Part shown: positions 8,106-10,824 of the stretch, in pieces | Position numbering within the stretch: the first letter of the stretch is position 1 | Layout of the letters: each line of letters starts with the position of its first letter | DNA from: Neisseriaceae bacterium | GTDB lineage: Bacteria; Pseudomonadota; Gammaproteobacteria; Burkholderiales; UBA11063 | Direction: 5' to 3' | Length of the DNA: 10,824 bases | Assembly (NCBI GenBank): GCA_947499925.1 | Contig: CANMQR010000007.1 | Span: 1 to 10,824 of the forward strand | The notes under the pieces: generated by a model | The model's input: the letters and a program-made list of their open reading frames with translations, nothing else | Databases searched by the model: none | What the model was told of the DNA's origin: nothing | Program-made: the position numbers and the translations under genes

Positions 8106-9683
8106 TTACCTATTTGCAGGAATTTTTGATAAAAGTAAGGTTATTAGCCCAAAAAACAGGTAGCCAAGTGCTAATTCATAGGGAATATTTCTAACGCCTT
8201 CTGGTAGCGACCAAGGTAGGTATAATTGCCCACTAATATATAAAGAATGAATAACTCCGAAAAACCCTAGCACCGCCAAAACACAGCTAGATACAAATGT
8301 TTTCACCCATTTATGCTCCATTGCAAAATAAAGCATAGTAGCCCATAGCATACCAGTTACAATAAAGCCATTACCTAGTACTACAATTGCCAAATGATCA
8401 CTAATCGTAGGTAATACATTAGTAAACATTTGTTCTTGTAATTTATCAACTGGAATTAAAGATCCATCAGTTATTTTGATTTCTACCAATCTAGCTATTG
8501 ATGGAAATATCGCAAATAGAATTACCGGATAGTATTTCTTATCCGAATGCATAAAGCCCTGCATTGCTATTTCAAACGCCACATAAAGTAGTACTGGCGC
8601 AACAGTTACTTCAGGTACTAAATTAACAATAAAGCCAACTAAACCAAAGACACCACCAATACCAACTACAACTATATTTATCAATAAAAACCCAGCTCGT
8701 GCATCCATTTTTTTGTAGGCAGGAAACCCTGCGTATGGTGTAGTTTGTAGCACTCCGCCAAAAAATGAAGCAACTATTGTTGCAACCCCATCAATCAACA
8801 TAAGATCGCGCACCACATACTCATCTCCCATACAATCAGCACTTTCAACTACAGACATAGTACCAAAAATCACTAATAATGCAAATGGAAATATCACTGG
8901 TAGATAATTTATTATAGATGTAGCTTCATGAATAAACGCAAAAGTTGGAGTTGGCAGAAGAAATGTAATATTAGCTGCCAAATTAGGCATAGCTCCACTT
9001 AAACCTAATGGCGAAAGTAAGTAATAAACAACAGTTCCAAGTACAATTGCAACAGGAATACCTGATAATCTAAACGGTAATTTAACTTTAGCAAACATTG
9101 TTAGCATTACTATCGTTAAAGACAATAACCCAACCGATGGAACTTTAAAAATTGAATTAAGTGGGAAAAAACCAATTAAAGCAATTGCAACTCCTCCAAT
9201 AGCACCTAATAGTGCTGGCTGTGGAATTATTGCTTTTAAGCGATTAGCAAAAAAACTAAATATTAATTTTATAATTCCCGCAGTAAATAAACACCCAACA
9301 CCAATTTGCCACGCCTTAATACCAGCGGCATATGAGTCCAGACCTTGAGTATGCAAATAACTAAAAGCTGGGCCAATTATACAAACCACAAAACCAATTG
9401 CAGAAGGCGCATCAAGCCCAAAAGGCATTGCCGTTACATTTCTACCAACTTTTCTGGCTAGACGAAACCCTAACCACAAACACAATAAATTACCAACTAA
9501 TACTCCAACAACAGTACCAGGGATTATATGCGTCATAATCACTTCTAATGGGAATTGATACCCAAACTGAAGGATCAACGCCATAAAAGTTAATACGGCA
9601 AGATTATCAAATACAATAGTAGCTCCCGCACCTATATCACCACTAGCAAACCAATGGTATTTAAAATTTGTATTTGTACTCAT
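8106..9683 (-). CDS. NCS2/AzgA-like permease (xanthine/uracil/vitamin C permease superfamily)
   Basis: A 525-residue inner-membrane protein with some 12-14 hydrophobic segments. Features that suggest the nucleobase-cation symporter-2 group are the N-V-T-A-M-P-F-G-L-D-A-P-S segment (82-94), P-Q-P-A-L-L-G-A-I-G-G-V-A (154-166), and the acidic V-E-S-A-D-C-M-G-D-E-Y motif (279-289) followed by G-G-V-L-Q-T-T-P-Y-A-G-F-P-A-Y-K (309-324), equivalent in position to the substrate and signature motifs of AzgA-type purine permeases. The motifs diverge from the characterised E. coli UraA, XanQ and AdeQ, so the substrate is uncertain; it belongs to a less studied branch. The start has an AGAAAGG Shine-Dalgarno. 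It lies 23 bases behind ruvB without a visible terminator, so the two are probably co-transcribed. No clear terminator follows it before the rplC promoter. Confidence 0.75.
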   Translation of the reverse strand: MSTNTNFKYHWFASGDIGAGATIVFDNLAVLTFMALILQFGYQFPLEVIMTHIIPGTVVGVLVGNLLCLWLGFRLARKVGRNVTAMPFGLDAPSAIGFVVCIIGPAFSYLHTQGLDSYAAGIKAWQIGVGCLFTAGIIKLIFSFFANRLKAIIPQPALLGAIGGVAIALIGFFPLNSIFKVPSVGLLSLTIVMLTMFAKVKLPFRLSGIPVAIVLGTVVYYLLSPLGLSGAMPNLAANITFLLPTPTFAFIHEATSIINYLPVIFPFALLVIFGTMSVVESADCMGDEYVVRDLMLIDGVATIVASFFGGVLQTTPYAGFPAYKKMDARAGFLLINIVVVGIGGVFGLVGFIVNLVPEVTVAPVLLYVAFEIAMQGFMHSDKKYYPVILFAIFPSIARLVEIKITDGSLIPVDKLQEQMFTNVLPTISDHLAIVVLGNGFIVTGMLWATMLYFAMEHKWVKTFVSSCVLAVLGFFGVIHSLYISGQLYLPWSLPEGVRNIPYELALGYLFFGLITLLLSKIPANR

Positions 9684-9706
9684 ACAAGACCTTTCTAAAG
9701 ATTTAA

Positions 9707-10744
9707 TTATTTTAAATTTTCAACGCCAAAATGCCGATAGGCATAATCAGTTGCTATTCGCCCACGTGGCGTTCGCTGTAACAACCCACTTTGCATAAGA
9801 TACGGCTCAATCACATCTTCAATAGTATCCGATGCTTCGCCCAAGGTAGCTGATAATGTCTCAAGCCCAACAGGACCACCACCAAATTTATTGATAATTG
9901 CATCTAGTAGTTTTTTATCCATTATATCTAACCCAATTCTATCTACATCAAGCATATTTAGAGCAGCATCTGCAATATCTTTATCAATCTTACCATTATG
10001 TTTAACTTGTGCGTAATCTCTAACTCTTCGTAATAAACGATTTGCAATTCTAGGCGTACCGCGCGAACGCTTAGCTACTTCAATTGCCCCATCAGGAGTT
10101 ATATTTAAATTAAGTAAATTTGCTGAACGTTTGATTACTTCAGTTAATTCTTCAATCGAATAAAACTCCAAACGAGAGATTATGCCAAATCGATCACGAA
10201 GTGGATTAGTTAGCATCCCAGCACGAGTAGTTGCACCAATTAAAGTAAACTGCGGCAATTCAATCTTAATACTACGAGCCGATGGTCCCTCACCTATCAT
10301 AATATCAAGCTGAAAGTCTTCTAAAGCTGGATATAAAATCTCTTCTACAATTGGTGATAGTCTATGAATTTCATCAATAAATAATACATCATTAGCTTCT
10401 AAATTAGTAAGAAGCGCAGCTAAGTCCCCTGCTTTTTCTAAAACAGGCCCTGAAGTTTGGCGTAAATTCACACCCATCTCACGAGCAATAATATGAGCTA
10501 ATGTAGTTTTCCCAAGTCCAGGAGGGCCAAATAACAACACATGATCAAGTGCTTCATTTCTATGAAGACTTGCTTGTATAAAAATTTCTAATTGTACCTT
10601 TACTTTATCTTGCCCAATATATTCTGCAAAAAGTTTGGGTCTCAAGGCACGTTCAATCACCTCATCCCCAGATACCTTTTCAGGTGCCATTACCCTTTTA
10701 TCCAAATTAGCATCAATACTCACCAAATTATCAGTTTTAATCAC
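9707..10744 (-). CDS. ruvB: Holliday junction branch migration ATPase RuvB
   Basis: A 345-residue cytoplasmic AAA+ motor that, with RuvA, drives branch migration of Holliday junctions for RuvC to resolve. Visible motifs: Walker A G-P-P-G-L-G-K-T (73-80), Walker B F-I-D-E-I-H (122-127), sensor 1 A-T-T-R (171-174), arginine-finger region P-L-R-D-R-F-G (181-187), sensor 2 [13 protein letters not shown] (228-240), and a C-terminal winged-helix domain (about 256-340) with [10 protein letters not shown] and Q-R-T-P-R-G-R. The start is GTG, chosen because the encoded M-I-K-T-D-N-L matches betaproteobacterial RuvB N-termini; the Shine-Dalgarno (GAAAG, ten bases ahead) is weak. Only 20 bases separate it from the preceding gene, whose C-terminus does not look like RuvA. 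Confidence 0.97.
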   Translation of the reverse strand: MIKTDNLVSIDANLDKRVMAPEKVSGDEVIERALRPKLFAEYIGQDKVKVQLEIFIQASLHRNEALDHVLLFGPPGLGKTTLAHIIAREMGVNLRQTSGPVLEKAGDLAALLTNLEANDVLFIDEIHRLSPIVEEILYPALEDFQLDIMIGEGPSARSIKIELPQFTLIGATTRAGMLTNPLRDRFGIISRLEFYSIEELTEVIKRSANLLNLNITPDGAIEVAKRSRGTPRIANRLLRRVRDYAQVKHNGKIDKDIADAALNMLDVDRIGLDIMDKKLLDAIINKFGGGPVGLETLSATLGEASDTIEDVIEPYLMQSGLLQRTPRGRIATDYAYRHFGVENLK

Positions 10745-10764
10745 TTAGACACTACTTTCAAAAA

Positions 10765-10824
10765 CTAAATTGCAACCGGAGCTTTGATTGCTGGCTCTGG
10801 ATCATAGTTTACTAATTCAAAATC
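10765..10824 (-). CDS. C-terminal 19 residues of an unrecognised gene, cut by the window edge
   Basis: On the minus strand an open frame runs from the window edge to a TAG at 10765-10767, encoding D-F-E-L-V-N-Y-D-P-E-P-A-I-K-A-P-V-A-I. The placement just 20 bases before ruvB and the unbroken frame fit the end of a co-transcribed upstream gene. I do not recognise it, and it does not resemble RuvA or RuvC ends. With only 19 residues a chance open frame cannot be excluded. Confidence 0.45.
   Translation of the reverse strand, partial: DFELVNYDPEPAIKAPVAI

Noticed and set aside
1..10824. A hidden novel system (defence island, mobile element, CRISPR, biosynthetic cluster)
   Set aside because: Every sizeable open frame belongs to a known housekeeping or transporter family, gaps are short, and no direct repeats, integrase, transposase or tRNA were seen.

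Overview
The window is AT-rich chromosomal DNA from a bacterium, most likely a betaproteobacterium near Neisseriales. This placement is inferred from remembered protein sequences: L3, L2, S3 and especially RuvB (which starts with a GTG-encoded M-I-K-T-D-N-L, like the Neisseria M-L-Q-T-D-N-L) resemble betaproteobacterial versions, although the base composition is much more AT-rich than typical Neisseria. Genes are packed tightly, nearly all on the minus strand. No gene-free stretch exceeds 300 bases; the longest gaps are about 169 bases (before rplC) and 119 bases (after rpsQ). I see no mobile element, CRISPR array, tRNA or rRNA.

Layout, in minus-strand transcription order from the right edge: the last 19 codons of an unrecognised gene; ruvB (Holliday-junction branch-migration motor); an NCS2/AzgA-like nucleobase permease 23 bases behind ruvB; a promoter and leader of about 115 nt; ten ribosomal protein genes rplC-rplD-rplW-rplB-rpsS-rplV-rpsC-rplP-rpmC-rpsQ; a strong hairpin terminator; an extended -10 promoter; an APC-family amino-acid permease of the YveA aspartate:H+ symporter type; and an RhlE-type DEAD-box RNA helicase. 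At the left edge the 3' end of a YaiI/YqxD (UPF0178, DUF188) gene runs on the plus strand and converges on rhlE with one base between the stop codons.

The ribosomal block is the core of the classical S10 operon, but cut at both ends. rpsJ is absent in front of rplC, where a promoter, leader and unrelated permease sit instead. After rpsQ there is a terminator and a permease rather than rplN and the spc operon. Within the block the genes are tightly spaced or overlapping (1, 4, 17, 1 and 8 nt overlaps), as expected for coupled, stoichiometric translation.

I found no evidence for a novel defence, mobile or biosynthetic system. The points most worth a second look are the detached S10 cluster, its structured leader, and the extended S3 tail.
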